A stretch of DNA of 37,056 nucleotides from Tannerellaceae bacterium (GTDB lineage: Bacteria; Bacteroidota; Bacteroidia; Bacteroidales; Tannerellaceae): positions 1 through 37,056 of the forward strand of contig JAISZA010000244.1 of the NCBI GenBank assembly GCA_031269535.1. The letters run 5' to 3'. Below, in pieces: positions 24,360 through 33,351 of this stretch. The notes under the pieces were generated by a model. The model searched no databases, was not told the DNA's origin, and saw only the letters and a list, made by a program, of their open reading frames with translations. Positions within the stretch are counted from its first letter, which is position 1. Each line of letters begins with the position of its first letter. Made by a program: the position numbers and the translations under genes.

Positions 24360-24950
24360 CTATGGTGTAATCTTCTCCATTATGGGAAAGACTATCGCTT
24401 GCTCCGACAGATATTTCCAAAGGGGAGCAACCATCAGCGCCTGTCGGATTTCGTCGGCAAACAAGAGGGCTTTGACTTCGTCTATCGACAACAGATGTAC
24501 GGACAGGTCTTCCGATTCTTCCAGTTTCTGTTCGCCTATTTTCTCTACATCTTTTGCCAGGAAACAATGTGTCAGATTGGTATGCGTACTGGCATTGGGA
24601 GAGATATGCATGTATTCTTCCCAAATGCCGTTTCCGTATCCTGTCTCTTCCAGTAATTCCCTTTGCGCTGAAATGAGAGGCGTAGCATCTTCCTTTTCGC
24701 AAACGCCGGCGCATAGCTCAAACCGTGTTTCCTTTATTCCATGGCGGTATTGCTTTACGAAAACAAATTGCTTCTCTTTCGTTATGGCAATGATATTCAC
24801 CCAATCGGGATATTCCAATATATAATAAGAAGGGATGCGGTTTCCATTAGGTAGTTCCACACATTCCCGCCGTACGGTAAGCCAGGGTTCCCGGTGCAGG
24901 TATTCGCTTTTTATAACCTTCCAGCCGGCTTCTTTTACTTCTGTATTCAT
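24360..24950 (-). CDS. Nudix hydrolase, ADP-ribose pyrophosphatase type
   Basis: A 196-residue cytoplasmic enzyme. The Nudix box is GVCEKEDATPLISAQRELLEETGYG; its core RELLEETGY fits REUXEEXGU, with one extra residue between the leading Gly and the Arg compared with the standard spacing. The N-terminal strand layout (KVIKSEYLHREPWLTVRREC, WVNIIAITKEKQFVFVKQYR) is that of nucleotide-sugar pyrophosphatases, which hydrolyse ADP-ribose-like compounds with Mg2+. Its ATG overlaps the stop of the SNF2 gene (ATGA at 24947-24950), so the two are probably translationally coupled. Confidence 0.92.
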   Translation of the reverse strand: MNTEVKEAGWKVIKSEYLHREPWLTVRRECVELPNGNRIPSYYILEYPDWVNIIAITKEKQFVFVKQYRHGIKETRFELCAGVCEKEDATPLISAQRELLEETGYGNGIWEEYMHISPNASTHTNLTHCFLAKDVEKIGEQKLEESEDLSVHLLSIDEVKALLFADEIRQALMVAPLWKYLSEQAIVFPIMEKITP

Positions 24951-27900
24951 TTTATATCCTGTGTATCAAAAGTGATGAGTTCTTTCAAATCCTTATCGTT
25001 TAAATTGCCTATCCATGATTCGCCTCTGGAGATGGTGAGGCTGGCAAGTTCTTTTTTGTCTTGTATCATTGCATCTATCTTTTCCTCGAGGGTATTTTTG
25101 GTGATGAAGCGATAGACCATTACTTTTCTTTGCTGGCCGATGCGGAAAGCCCGGTCGGTGGCCTGCGCTTCTATGGCCGGGTTCCACCAGAGGTCGTAGT
25201 GTATCACGTGGGAAGCGGCCGTCAGGTTGAGTCCCGTCCCTCCGGCTTTCAGGCTGAGGATAAAGGTATCCATATCGGGCCGGTGCTGAAAGTCTTCGAC
25301 CATTCTGTCGCGTATCCTGCGGCTGGATTCTCCGTGGAGGAATAAGGATTGCTTGCCGTATCGCTCATAGATCATGTGGGTGAGCATAGAACCCATTTCG
25401 GCGTATTGCGAGAAGATGAGTGTTTTTTCGCCGGATTCATATATATTGTCGAGCAATTGGAAAAGCATTTCTGTTTTACCCGAAAGAGAAGGGGTCAGGT
25501 CGTCTTTCTTCAGATATTGGGAAGGGTGGTTACAGATTTGTTTCAAGGCGCCCAATAGTTTCAATACCAATCTCTGGCGTTCCAGTCCACCGGCATTTTC
25601 CACCTGTTCCAGATTTTTTTCTATGGTTGCATTATAGAGCGATATTTGTTCGGGACTGAGGATACAGTATTGATTATTTTCGATTTTCTCCGGTAAGTCA
25701 TTGATTATGGATTTATCGCTTTTTTCCCGCCGGAGGATAAAGGGTTGGGTTATTTTGCAGAAGACTTCCAATTTCTTCCGGTCTTTATTCAGTTCAATGG
25801 GTTTGGCAAAATGTTCGTTGAAAAAGGAGAGATTGCCCAGGTAGCCGGTATTGGAGAAGTCGAAGATGCTCCAGTATTCCGAGAGGCGGTTTTCTACCGG
25901 TGTGCCGCTCATGGCAATTTTCACCTTTCCTTTCAGTTGTTTGATAGACTTTGCCTGTGCGGTCTCATGATTTTTGATATTCTGGGCTTCATCGATGATG
26001 ATGGCGTGCCATTCTATTTTCCTGAATTTCTCCGTATCCGCACGGGCGATACCATAAGAGGTTAGTAATACATCGGTTTCCGAAATAAATTCAGGGTCTA
26101 ATAGTCTGCGCCCCGTCCCATGATAGATGAAAGCCCTCAGAGCCGGCGCGAATCGGTGTATCTCTTTCTCCCAGTTGGTGAGCAGCGTAGTAGGTACCAC
26201 GACCAGAGCGGGATGTCCTTTCAGTCGTCCTTCTTCTTTGAATTTAAGCAGTATGGTAATTACCTGTAATGTTTTTCCTAATCCCATATCATCGGCCAGC
26301 ACAGAGCCGAAGCCTAAGCGGGCATTCTTGTACATCCAGTTGAACCCGCGCCGCTGGTAAGGGCGGAGCGATGCGCGCAGGTTGTGCGGGAGTGCAGTGT
26401 CTTCTTCCTGTATGAGCCGGCGGATCTCCTTCCTCGCTTCTTCGCCTATATCTACTTTGGCTCCTTCAAACTCTCCGCTTAATGCTGATTGAAGCAGTTG
26501 CAGGGGGCCGACGTTGCGGGTAGTGGAGAGCGAGCGGATGATTCTCTTTATCTCGTTCTCGTTCATCAGGGCATAGCCGTCTCTGATACGGACCAGTCGC
26601 CCGGCATTCTTCGACAAGGCCCTGAATTCTTCTTCCGTCATCAGGAAATCTCCCAGGGCAACCCGCCAGTCGAACGTGAGTAATTCATTGAGCGAAAAGT
26701 AAGACTTGAGTCCTCTTTTGTCGATCCGCATCGAAACCTGGGGTTTCAGTATGTTCTGCAAAGACTTGGGTAAGAGTATCCGTATGCCGAAGAGTTCCAG
26801 GGCAGGCAAGGTTTTTTCCAGCATTTCAACTACGGTGGCATTATCAAACCTGACAGGTGTTTTACCGGATGAGGCTATCAGCTCGTTCAGCCCGGGCATA
26901 TATTCTGCCAGCATTGCCAGGTCTTTGATCAGTTCCAGTTGTTGAGGCAGGTGTGACACATCCGACATAAACTCCCTCAGAGGTACCGGCGCTTCCAGTG
27001 AGTTTTCTTTGCTTTCCACCAGCACATTGCAATCAAAATGACTTTCAAACTCGTCGATAGCCAGCACGGGGGCATACTCTTTCCGTGCGATATTGAAACG
27101 ATTAAGCCAAAGCTGGATGGAGTTAGGTATTTCCTTTTCGGTAAACGCATCGAAAAATTGTGCTCCGGGGCAGAAAAACAATTCCGCCACCTTTACATTA
27201 TGGGTGACTGCGCTTTCACTGCCAAGGCGTGATTTCGGGGATTCTTCCGATTTAAAGAAAAAATCCAGAAACAAGGCACAGAGTGCTTTCAGGTTTTCGT
27301 CCATCGGGAGGTAATTTTCGGAAATAGTCTTCCCCCGTTTGTTTTTTATCTCCAACCGGCAGACATCAGGAGGAGTAATTTGCAGCAGTACATCGAAAAC
27401 AGTTTTCACATGCTTGTTAATCAAAGCCGGAATCCAACGGATCCGATAGCTGCAATCATCATTTTCAATTAATTGTGGCAAAAGAGCGCCTTGTCTTACC
27501 AATTGTTTACAATAATGAAATACATAATACAGTGCAGAGAAACAGGGTGAGTAATTAAGGATACGCTTTGCCGGAGTCTCATTGAGCAACACACAGAGTT
27601 CGGTAAGGCCTATTGTTTTCGCTTCTTCGTAAGCATATTGATACTGAATATAGGGTGTACCCGGTTGCGGCAGACAAAGGGTTATCCGGCTGTTTCTTAC
27701 CGGATGGAAATCAGAAATATCGGCTGTCCAGGGCATTTTCTCAAAGTTTTTGATCTTAGTCTTATAATGATAGGCCAGAAGCGTCTGGAAATCGCCATTG
27801 AAAAATAATGTCTTTGGCGGATACAGAGAGACGATCTGTTTCGTCAGTTCCGGGATGACAGAAAAGTCGAGCTGCTCATAAGCTTCTTTGTTTATCACTG

Positions 27901-28489
27901 CTTCCGCCGGATATTGCTTTTCAACCGCTATGTCGTAAAGGTTGAGAACAGGTTGTTTCTCTTCTGTTCTCAGATGACTCTCCATGTCTTTTAAATGTTC
28001 CAGTATATCAAAATTATGGAGCTTGAAAACCAAAAAGGGGTTTTTATCTATTTCATTGGCAATAATATAAATCACGGCAGCCAAATGTTTGCAGGGGACA
28101 GCCTCGTCGGGACACGAACAATTCAGCTTGATGTCCCTCCAGCTCGAAGGGAAAATCTGAATCCCGCTTTGTTCGGCTATAGACATCAGCTCCTGCGGCA
28201 GTTCACGGTTAAGAAGTTTGGGTAATACCAAGGGGTTGACTCGTATCGCATCAATAAATACCGAGGTCTGTTCTTCATAATAAGGCGGGACGACAATATT
28301 CACCTTGTAAGGATTTATCGACGTACCCTGTACCTTGGCTTCGATGCGGTTTTCCTTGATTTGAATGGAAGTAACAGCTCCCTTATTTGCATACGATTTT
28401 CCACGGGGCAGACGGTTTGCGTGGTCAATACGGTTTAATGCGCCCAACCACTGTTGGCCCCACCAGGTATTTCCAAAAGATATAGCCAT
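24947..28489 (-). CDS. SWIM zinc-finger SNF2-family DNA helicase/ATPase
   Basis: A 1180-residue protein. A SWIM zinc finger lies near residue 125 (CSCPDEAVPCKH, pattern CxC...CxH). A long middle region has no recognised motif. The SNF2 ATPase follows: Walker A in ADDMGLGKTLQ (about 730), the DEAH-type box as DEAQN (about 830), SGTPVENRLSEYWS, and the helicase-C motifs LSLKAGGTGLNLT and QATDRAFRIGQ. Members of this class remodel protein-DNA or RNA polymerase-DNA complexes using ATP; the specific role is unknown. It has its own likely promoter (28524-28531) and drives the Nudix gene downstream. Confidence 0.95.
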   Translation of the reverse strand: MAISFGNTWWGQQWLGALNRIDHANRLPRGKSYANKGAVTSIQIKENRIEAKVQGTSINPYKVNIVVPPYYEEQTSVFIDAIRVNPLVLPKLLNRELPQELMSIAEQSGIQIFPSSWRDIKLNCSCPDEAVPCKHLAAVIYIIANEIDKNPFLVFKLHNFDILEHLKDMESHLRTEEKQPVLNLYDIAVEKQYPAEAVINKEAYEQLDFSVIPELTKQIVSLYPPKTLFFNGDFQTLLAYHYKTKIKNFEKMPWTADISDFHPVRNSRITLCLPQPGTPYIQYQYAYEEAKTIGLTELCVLLNETPAKRILNYSPCFSALYYVFHYCKQLVRQGALLPQLIENDDCSYRIRWIPALINKHVKTVFDVLLQITPPDVCRLEIKNKRGKTISENYLPMDENLKALCALFLDFFFKSEESPKSRLGSESAVTHNVKVAELFFCPGAQFFDAFTEKEIPNSIQLWLNRFNIARKEYAPVLAIDEFESHFDCNVLVESKENSLEAPVPLREFMSDVSHLPQQLELIKDLAMLAEYMPGLNELIASSGKTPVRFDNATVVEMLEKTLPALELFGIRILLPKSLQNILKPQVSMRIDKRGLKSYFSLNELLTFDWRVALGDFLMTEEEFRALSKNAGRLVRIRDGYALMNENEIKRIIRSLSTTRNVGPLQLLQSALSGEFEGAKVDIGEEARKEIRRLIQEEDTALPHNLRASLRPYQRRGFNWMYKNARLGFGSVLADDMGLGKTLQVITILLKFKEEGRLKGHPALVVVPTTLLTNWEKEIHRFAPALRAFIYHGTGRRLLDPEFISETDVLLTSYGIARADTEKFRKIEWHAIIIDEAQNIKNHETAQAKSIKQLKGKVKIAMSGTPVENRLSEYWSIFDFSNTGYLGNLSFFNEHFAKPIELNKDRKKLEVFCKITQPFILRREKSDKSIINDLPEKIENNQYCILSPEQISLYNATIEKNLEQVENAGGLERQRLVLKLLGALKQICNHPSQYLKKDDLTPSLSGKTEMLFQLLDNIYESGEKTLIFSQYAEMGSMLTHMIYERYGKQSLFLHGESSRRIRDRMVEDFQHRPDMDTFILSLKAGGTGLNLTAASHVIHYDLWWNPAIEAQATDRAFRIGQQRKVMVYRFITKNTLEEKIDAMIQDKKELASLTISRGESWIGNLNDKDLKELITFDTQDIK

Positions 28490-28523
28490 AGATTTTTTTT
28501 TAAATTTAGTAGAATTTCAGAAG

Positions 28524-28531
28524 CAAAAATA
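28524..28531 (-). promoter_or_regulatory. -7 box for the SNF2-Nudix transcript
   Basis: The minus strand reads TATTTTTG, a TAnnTTTG match 34 bp before the SNF2 start. No TTTG is found at the usual -33 distance. It abuts the palindrome at 28531-28544. Confidence 0.45.
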
Positions 28532-28544
28532 CAGAAATTTCTGT
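28531..28544. promoter_or_regulatory. 14-bp perfect palindrome between divergent promoters, candidate operator
   Basis: ACAGAAATTTCTGT is a perfect inverted repeat. It lies directly upstream of the -7 box of the SNF2 gene and about 30 bp upstream of the -7 box of the response-regulator gene. This position fits a shared operator, for example for autoregulation by the response regulator; that is inference. Confidence 0.5.
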
Positions 28545-28573
28545 CAATCCGCTTTACAGATTAAACAAATACT

Positions 28574-28581
28574 TACATTTG
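28574..28581 (+). promoter_or_regulatory. -7 box for the two-component genes
   Basis: TACATTTG matches TAnnTTTG, 62 bp before the response-regulator start codon. No clear -33 TTTG is seen, consistent with a promoter needing an activator, or with weak consensus. Confidence 0.5.
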
Positions 28582-28643
28582 CAGAACATATTTGCCATAC
28601 CGGCCTATCATCCGGTTATGAAAACATAAAACATGAAAGAATC

Positions 28644-29318
28644 ATGAAGATACTCTTAGTTGAAGACGAGGTTAATATCGCCTCCTTCATTGAGCGGGGT
28701 TTGCGCGAATCCGGCCATGAAGTGCTGACGGCATACGATGGATCCGCGGGCTGGGAACTTATACAAAAAGAGCGTTTCCAGCTACTGATACTCGACCTTA
28801 TCATGCCTAAGATGAACGGGTTGGAGCTTTGCGCCAGATACCGGGCGGAGTATGGATATACCTCTCTCGTCATTATGCTGACGGCATTGGGCACTACCGG
28901 TGATATCGTAAAAGGTCTGGATGCCGGAGCCGATGATTATCTGGTGAAACCTTTCAGTTTTGCTGAACTCGAAGCCCGTATCCAGGCTTTATCGCGCCGG
29001 GCAAAGACAGAATTGCCTCCTGTTGCCCTCAGTTGCGGTGACCTGGTTCTGGAAACGGAGAATCACCGGGCTATCCGCAAGGGAATCCCCATCGACCTCA
29101 CCGTCCGCGAATACCGTCTGCTCGAATACCTGATGGCCAACCAGGGGACCGCCCTGAGCCGCCAGAGCATCATCAAACAGGTATGGGACAAAGAACCTGA
29201 CCGGAATATGAACATCGTCGATGTCTATGTCAATTACCTTCGGGCAAAGATAGATAAGGAATTTGATACCAAATTGATTCACACCGTGTCAGGTATCGGC
29301 TACAGGATGGAAGGATGA
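28644..29318 (+). CDS. OmpR/PhoB-family response regulator
   Basis: 224 residues from the ATG at 28644, which begins directly with the receiver motif MKILLVEDE; the frame is open farther upstream but that part overlaps the divergent SNF2 gene and promoter. The receiver domain shows acidic D8/E9, phospho-acceptor Asp51 (LLILDLIMPKMNG), the MLTALG Thr and the VKPFSF Lys. The C-terminal winged helix (LVLETENHRAIRKG, LTVREYRLLEYLM, VYVNYLRAKID, IHTVSGIGYRMEG) binds DNA. The stop overlaps the kinase start (ATGA). Confidence 0.96.
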   Translation: MKILLVEDEVNIASFIERGLRESGHEVLTAYDGSAGWELIQKERFQLLILDLIMPKMNGLELCARYRAEYGYTSLVIMLTALGTTGDIVKGLDAGADDYLVKPFSFAELEARIQALSRRAKTELPPVALSCGDLVLETENHRAIRKGIPIDLTVREYRLLEYLMANQGTALSRQSIIKQVWDKEPDRNMNIVDVYVNYLRAKIDKEFDTKLIHTVSGIGYRMEG

Positions 29319-30169
29319 TACCGGGGAAGAAAATAGCGTATCGTTATACGTATATTACTATCGGAGTGGTTACGGCCGTGAGCATTCTTTTTTACTTAGT
29401 TATTGTTCTTTTTCCGGGTATCCTGCTTCCTTACCGGATAGGCTTGTTAGTTGCTTTTTTATTGATCAACGGGATGTTGGTCTATTGGGTAGCCAGGCGT
29501 TATGCCAACGATATGACAACATGGATAGATAGCACCTATCAAAGCGAAAAATCCTTTATCAGTAATGCTTCCCACGAATTGAACAATCCCCTGACAGCCA
29601 TACAGGGCGAATGTGAAATCAGCCTTATGAAAGAACGCTCCCCTTCCGAGTATCAGGCCTCACTGAAACGCATCGCTTCAGAAGCCCAGCGCATCATCCA
29701 GCTAATGAAACACCTGATGTTTTTATCAAAAGGAGAGGAAGAGATATTGAAAACCGCCTCCCAAACCATTATCCTTGCCGAATTTCTGATGCAATTCATG
29801 GAGAAACGAATACAGTTTTCGCCTGATAATTTCGCCTTTATGCTAAATGCAAATCCACAGTTATTTAAAACAGCTATAACCAATATCATTGGTAACGCCC
29901 TCAAATATTCCGGCGATAAGATGGTGGAAATAAGGCTCAGGGGCGCCGTACTGGAGATTAAAGATCAGGGCATCGGTATCCCTCCCGAAGAATTGAACCG
30001 GGTCTTCCAGCCGTTTTATCGCGCAGGCAATACGCGCGAATACGCGGGCAATGGCATCGGGCTAAGTCTGGCGGTACGCATCCTGCATGCTTACGGAGCA
30101 GAGGTAAGTATCTCTTCCGTATTAAACGAAGGTACCAAGGTGAGAATAGATTTTCAGCATGTAGAATAA
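29315..30169 (+). CDS. Sensor histidine kinase with minimal sensor region
   Basis: 284 residues. Two transmembrane segments (about 14-34 and 41-60) are joined by only a few residues, so there is essentially no periplasmic domain, and no HAMP domain is evident. The H-box SNASHELNNPLTA contains His87. The ATPase domain has the N-box NIIGNALKYS, G1 DQGIGIP, the F-box VFQPFYRAG and G2 GNGIGLSLA. It phosphorylates the response regulator encoded by the overlapping gene. With no sensor domain it may sense the membrane itself or act through a partner protein; neither is visible nearby. Confidence 0.94.
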   Translation: MIPGKKIAYRYTYITIGVVTAVSILFYLVIVLFPGILLPYRIGLLVAFLLINGMLVYWVARRYANDMTTWIDSTYQSEKSFISNASHELNNPLTAIQGECEISLMKERSPSEYQASLKRIASEAQRIIQLMKHLMFLSKGEEEILKTASQTIILAEFLMQFMEKRIQFSPDNFAFMLNANPQLFKTAITNIIGNALKYSGDKMVEIRLRGAVLEIKDQGIGIPPEELNRVFQPFYRAGNTREYAGNGIGLSLAVRILHAYGAEVSISSVLNEGTKVRIDFQHVE

Positions 30170-30186
30170 TATAATGTAGAATAATA
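30159..30186. repeat. Short direct duplication over the kinase stop codon
   Basis: ATGTAGAATAATA occurs at 30159-30171 and 30174-30186, a 15-bp step. The first copy includes the last codons and stop of the kinase gene; the second is in the 23-bp gap before the convergent GT51 gene. It looks like a replication-slippage duplication. Confidence 0.55.
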
Positions 30187-30192
30187 AGAGTC

Positions 30193-32082
30193 TTATCGCT
30201 GTAAATACCCCGTCACCGGCCCATTGAAAACAAGATCCGGATGGGCACGGGCGGCATCTTCTGCACTGATAAGGTTTCGCTGGGCCAGTCGTTTAACTGC
30301 ATCGCGAAAGAACTCATAATAAGGATATTTCAGTCGCAAACCATTGAAATGGTTCCGTATGTATTTCGGGTAAGGAATGATATAGGCCAGGAAGATACAT
30401 TCGCTCAGTGTCAGAGCGGCAGGCTCCTTAGCAAAATAAAAACGGGCGGCTTCTGTTATCCCATACACATTGGGGCCCCATTCAATGATATTCATATATA
30501 CTTCAAGCATACGGGATTTAGAGGTAAGGCGATTGTTCTCTATCAGCCAGACAATCAATATCTCCTCTAATTTGCGCACCATGGTTTTGTCTGAATTAAG
30601 GAATACATTCTTTACCAGCTGCATACTCAGCGTACTTGCCCCCCGTGTAAAACTACGCGCTTCGATATTCTCAACCAGTGACTTATGGAAAGCTTCCTGG
30701 TAGAACCCCCGGTGATTATAAAACGCAAAATCCTCGCCATGCATGATAGCAGGCGGCAAATAGCGCGAGATGGCATGGATGGGGCGGAAATCCGGATGGC
30801 GGTTACCCACTTCAAAGCGTCGTACGACACTTCCCTTGTCGTAGATTGTATGCACAAAAGGCCCGTTCATCCTGCGGAGGTCGGTATTCCCATACGTTAA
30901 GATTCTGAAATTACGGGGCCGGGCGGCTGATTCGAACACTAAATTACTTACCTGTGTCATATCTACATCCAGCAGGAAATGATAAGAGAGTTCGCCTGTC
31001 ACCTTCAGTCCGTCAAGATGGCCGAACAAACCTTTAGGCAGGGAGGCAAAGAAATCGTCTGCCGGGAAGTTATTCTTATCCAATGCCAGTTTCAGTCTCC
31101 AGTTTTCGTTTTTTTCTATCCGCAGGTAAGGTTTGAACTGCATCCGGTTATACCGGATAGTGGTTGCACTGCTATCGACTTCCAGAAAGTTTTTTCCCAC
31201 AAGCACTCCATAGCTGGCAAATCCTTTGCCCAGAAATATCGTGTCCGGAGAGAGACCTTCATGATAGACCGAAAGTCCTTTCACACCGGCTCTTCCGCGA
31301 AGTAGTTGGCCTTTACTGTTTTTATCCATCTGCAGATCAATAGCCAATGTGTCAAAACACAGACTTGCGCGTGTATAATCAGTCAGCAAAGGCAGGCTTA
31401 TTTTTTCCTGTTCCAGAGCATAGAGGCGCAGGCTTATCTTAAACGGATCATCCTGGTATGTGCCCCGGCATATCCATTTGCCCTGACTGCCTTTTTCTGC
31501 ATTTTGCATCTCTGCTACAAAGCGGTTGCCCGAAATCAGAAGCCTTGGGATATAATAGGTTCGTTCGTTCTTATTTTCGTCTCGGTAGGAAAAGTGAATA
31601 CCTTGTATCAAAATGTATGGCGGAAGATAAAGTGGCAGGGACGATAATTTTTCGGCTACCAGCCTGACATACGAAGCATAGTCAGGCTCTTCTTCGCTGC
31701 CGGTGCGCTGATTCGTCTTCCGGACATAATGAATATGCAGGCCTTCTATCTCGAAACCCTTTATATCTCTTGCAGGCCTGAAATCCGGTTTCCGGAAATT
31801 TGCTTTTATCCGAAAGGTCTGAGCATATAATAATAAGGAAGAAGTGTCGGAGACGATGGTAAAGCCTTTGATCACTATGCTGTCAAAGCCTCCCAGGGAA
31901 ACCGATCGGTAGCGTATGTCGAGATTGTACTGTTTCTTCAGGGCTTGCAATTTCTGTTCGGCATAATATTTTGTCACAACAGATATTACAAACCATATAC
32001 CTGTCAGAAGAAGTAAAATAATAACACCGGTAATCGTATATTTTCTCCTACGATGTCGTCGTGATGATCCTCGTCTTTTCAT
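30193..32082 (-). CDS. GT51 peptidoglycan glycosyltransferase with AsmA-like N-terminal half
   Basis: A 629-residue inner-membrane protein. A basic N-terminus (KRRGSSRRHRRRK) is followed by one transmembrane helix (about 15-38). Residues about 45-400 are beta-rich, without known catalytic motifs, and resemble AsmA/TamB-type repeats (RYRSVSLGGFDSIVIKGFTI). The GT51 domain starts near 435: Glu about 448 in GEDFAFYNHRGF is the catalytic base, then GASTLSMQLVKN and EVYMNIIEWGPNVYGITEAA. It polymerises lipid II into glycan strands. There is no transpeptidase domain, so it is a monofunctional glycosyltransferase but about twice the length of MtgA. It lies 41 bp after the SDR gene and may share its transcript. 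Confidence 0.92.
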   Translation of the reverse strand: MKRRGSSRRHRRRKYTITGVIILLLLTGIWFVISVVTKYYAEQKLQALKKQYNLDIRYRSVSLGGFDSIVIKGFTIVSDTSSLLLYAQTFRIKANFRKPDFRPARDIKGFEIEGLHIHYVRKTNQRTGSEEEPDYASYVRLVAEKLSSLPLYLPPYILIQGIHFSYRDENKNERTYYIPRLLISGNRFVAEMQNAEKGSQGKWICRGTYQDDPFKISLRLYALEQEKISLPLLTDYTRASLCFDTLAIDLQMDKNSKGQLLRGRAGVKGLSVYHEGLSPDTIFLGKGFASYGVLVGKNFLEVDSSATTIRYNRMQFKPYLRIEKNENWRLKLALDKNNFPADDFFASLPKGLFGHLDGLKVTGELSYHFLLDVDMTQVSNLVFESAARPRNFRILTYGNTDLRRMNGPFVHTIYDKGSVVRRFEVGNRHPDFRPIHAISRYLPPAIMHGEDFAFYNHRGFYQEAFHKSLVENIEARSFTRGASTLSMQLVKNVFLNSDKTMVRKLEEILIVWLIENNRLTSKSRMLEVYMNIIEWGPNVYGITEAARFYFAKEPAALTLSECIFLAYIIPYPKYIRNHFNGLRLKYPYYEFFRDAVKRLAQRNLISAEDAARAHPDLVFNGPVTGYLQR

Positions 32083-32123
32083 ATGATCCAGCGAAAAAAA
32101 ACATCACCAAAGATATGATTATT

Positions 32124-33074
32124 TTAAATACGCGCTTTCAGTTTAGCCAACATATCTCGTGTCATGGTATCCAAATCATACACAGGCTGCCAGTCCCATT
32201 CCTCACGGGCACAAGTATCGTCCAGGGAGTTAGGCCATGAGTCGGCAATCGACTGACGCAGGGGGTCAACATCGTATTCCATTGTAAAATCAGGCATATA
32301 TTGTCTGATATTCTGATAAATGATTTCCGGGTCAAAACTCATGGAAGCAATATTAAAGGCATTTCTGTGTATCAGGCGGGCAGGGTCGGCCTCCATCAGG
32401 CGGATGGCAGCATGGAGGGCATCCGGCATATACATCATATCCATAAACGTCCCTGCCGCTATCGGGCACACAAAACGGTCTCCTCTGACGGCTGCATAAT
32501 AGATATCTACCGCGTAATCGGTTGTTCCTCCGCCCGGAGGTGCGATATACGAAATCAATCCGGGGAAACGCACCGAACGGGTATCTACTCCAAAGCGGAT
32601 GTAGTAGTAGTCGCTCAGCAATTCTCCCCCTACCTTGGTTACCCCGTACATAGTACGCGGATTACGTATCGTATCCTGGGGTGTTTTGTCTTTAGGTGTA
32701 TTATTTCCGAATACGCCGATTGAGCTGGGAGTAAATACGGCACAATGGTACTGGCGCGCCACTTCCAGGACGTTGAAAAGCCCATCCATCCCCACCTTCC
32801 ACGCCAGTTGAGGTTTGGCCTCCGCCACAGCCGACAACAAAGCCGCCAGATTATATATCGTATCAATTTTATACTTCGATACCACCTCGGCTATCTGTTT
32901 ATCGTTTGTAATATCAGCCAGTTCGGCAGGGCCTGTCTCTGCCAGTTCCCCTTTAGGTTCAGCTCCGGGAATATATCCGGCGACGATATTTCCTTCTGTG
33001 TAGCGTTTTCTCAGTTCCAGCGTCAGCTCCGTACCGATTTGTCCGGTAGAGCCAATAATCAATACATTCTTCAT
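32124..33074 (-). CDS. NAD-dependent epimerase/dehydratase, L-threonine 3-dehydrogenase type
   Basis: A 316-residue extended SDR. The NAD-binding glycine motif is GSTGQIGTE (8-16); the catalytic residues are Ser117/118, Tyr143 and Lys147 (YGVTK). PGGGTTDYAVDIYYAA and the C-terminal WPNSLDDTCAREEWDW are characteristic of the UDP-galactose-epimerase-like threonine dehydrogenases that oxidise L-threonine to 2-amino-3-ketobutyrate. No acetyltransferase partner (kbl) is in the window. A perfect -7 box (33103-33110) precedes it. Confidence 0.92.
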   Translation of the reverse strand: MKNVLIIGSTGQIGTELTLELRKRYTEGNIVAGYIPGAEPKGELAETGPAELADITNDKQIAEVVSKYKIDTIYNLAALLSAVAEAKPQLAWKVGMDGLFNVLEVARQYHCAVFTPSSIGVFGNNTPKDKTPQDTIRNPRTMYGVTKVGGELLSDYYYIRFGVDTRSVRFPGLISYIAPPGGGTTDYAVDIYYAAVRGDRFVCPIAAGTFMDMMYMPDALHAAIRLMEADPARLIHRNAFNIASMSFDPEIIYQNIRQYMPDFTMEYDVDPLRQSIADSWPNSLDDTCAREEWDWQPVYDLDTMTRDMLAKLKARI

Positions 33075-33102
33075 TGCGTTTTTTTCTTTTTATATTTTGA
33101 AG

Positions 33103-33110
33103 CAAAGGTA
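33103..33110 (-). promoter_or_regulatory. -7 box for the threonine-dehydrogenase-type gene
   Basis: The minus strand reads TACCTTTG, a TAnnTTTG match 28 bp before the start codon. A TTTG at 33142-33145 is too far for the usual -33 spacing. Confidence 0.6.
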
Positions 33111-33273
33111 GGACAGAATAAAATAATCACCATATAATTTTCAAATCATTTTTACAAATTAATTCTTTTTCAGGTAGCAGACAGGATTTCCCGGCACCCT
33201 GAAGAAGGAAGGGGGTGGATGGCCGGTTTAAAAATTGACCGCATTCCAGGAAACACATGATAAAAAAAAATAG

Positions 33274-33281
33274 TACTTTTG
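33274..33281 (+). promoter_or_regulatory. -7 box for the metallophosphoesterase gene
   Basis: TACTTTTG matches TAnnTTTG, 70 bp before the start codon, leaving an AT-rich leader of about 60 bases. The rest of the 277-bp divergent gap shows no other recognisable feature. Confidence 0.55.
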
Positions 33282-33351
33282 TAGTCACAAAATTGTAAAA
33301 GAATAAAACAAATATCATTTATTAACTTACTTAATTAATTGAAAAAGAATC

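Noticed and set aside
28365-28643. Longer N-terminus for the response regulator
   Set aside because: It would overlap the divergent SNF2 gene and both promoters, and the receiver domain starts exactly at the ATG at 28644.
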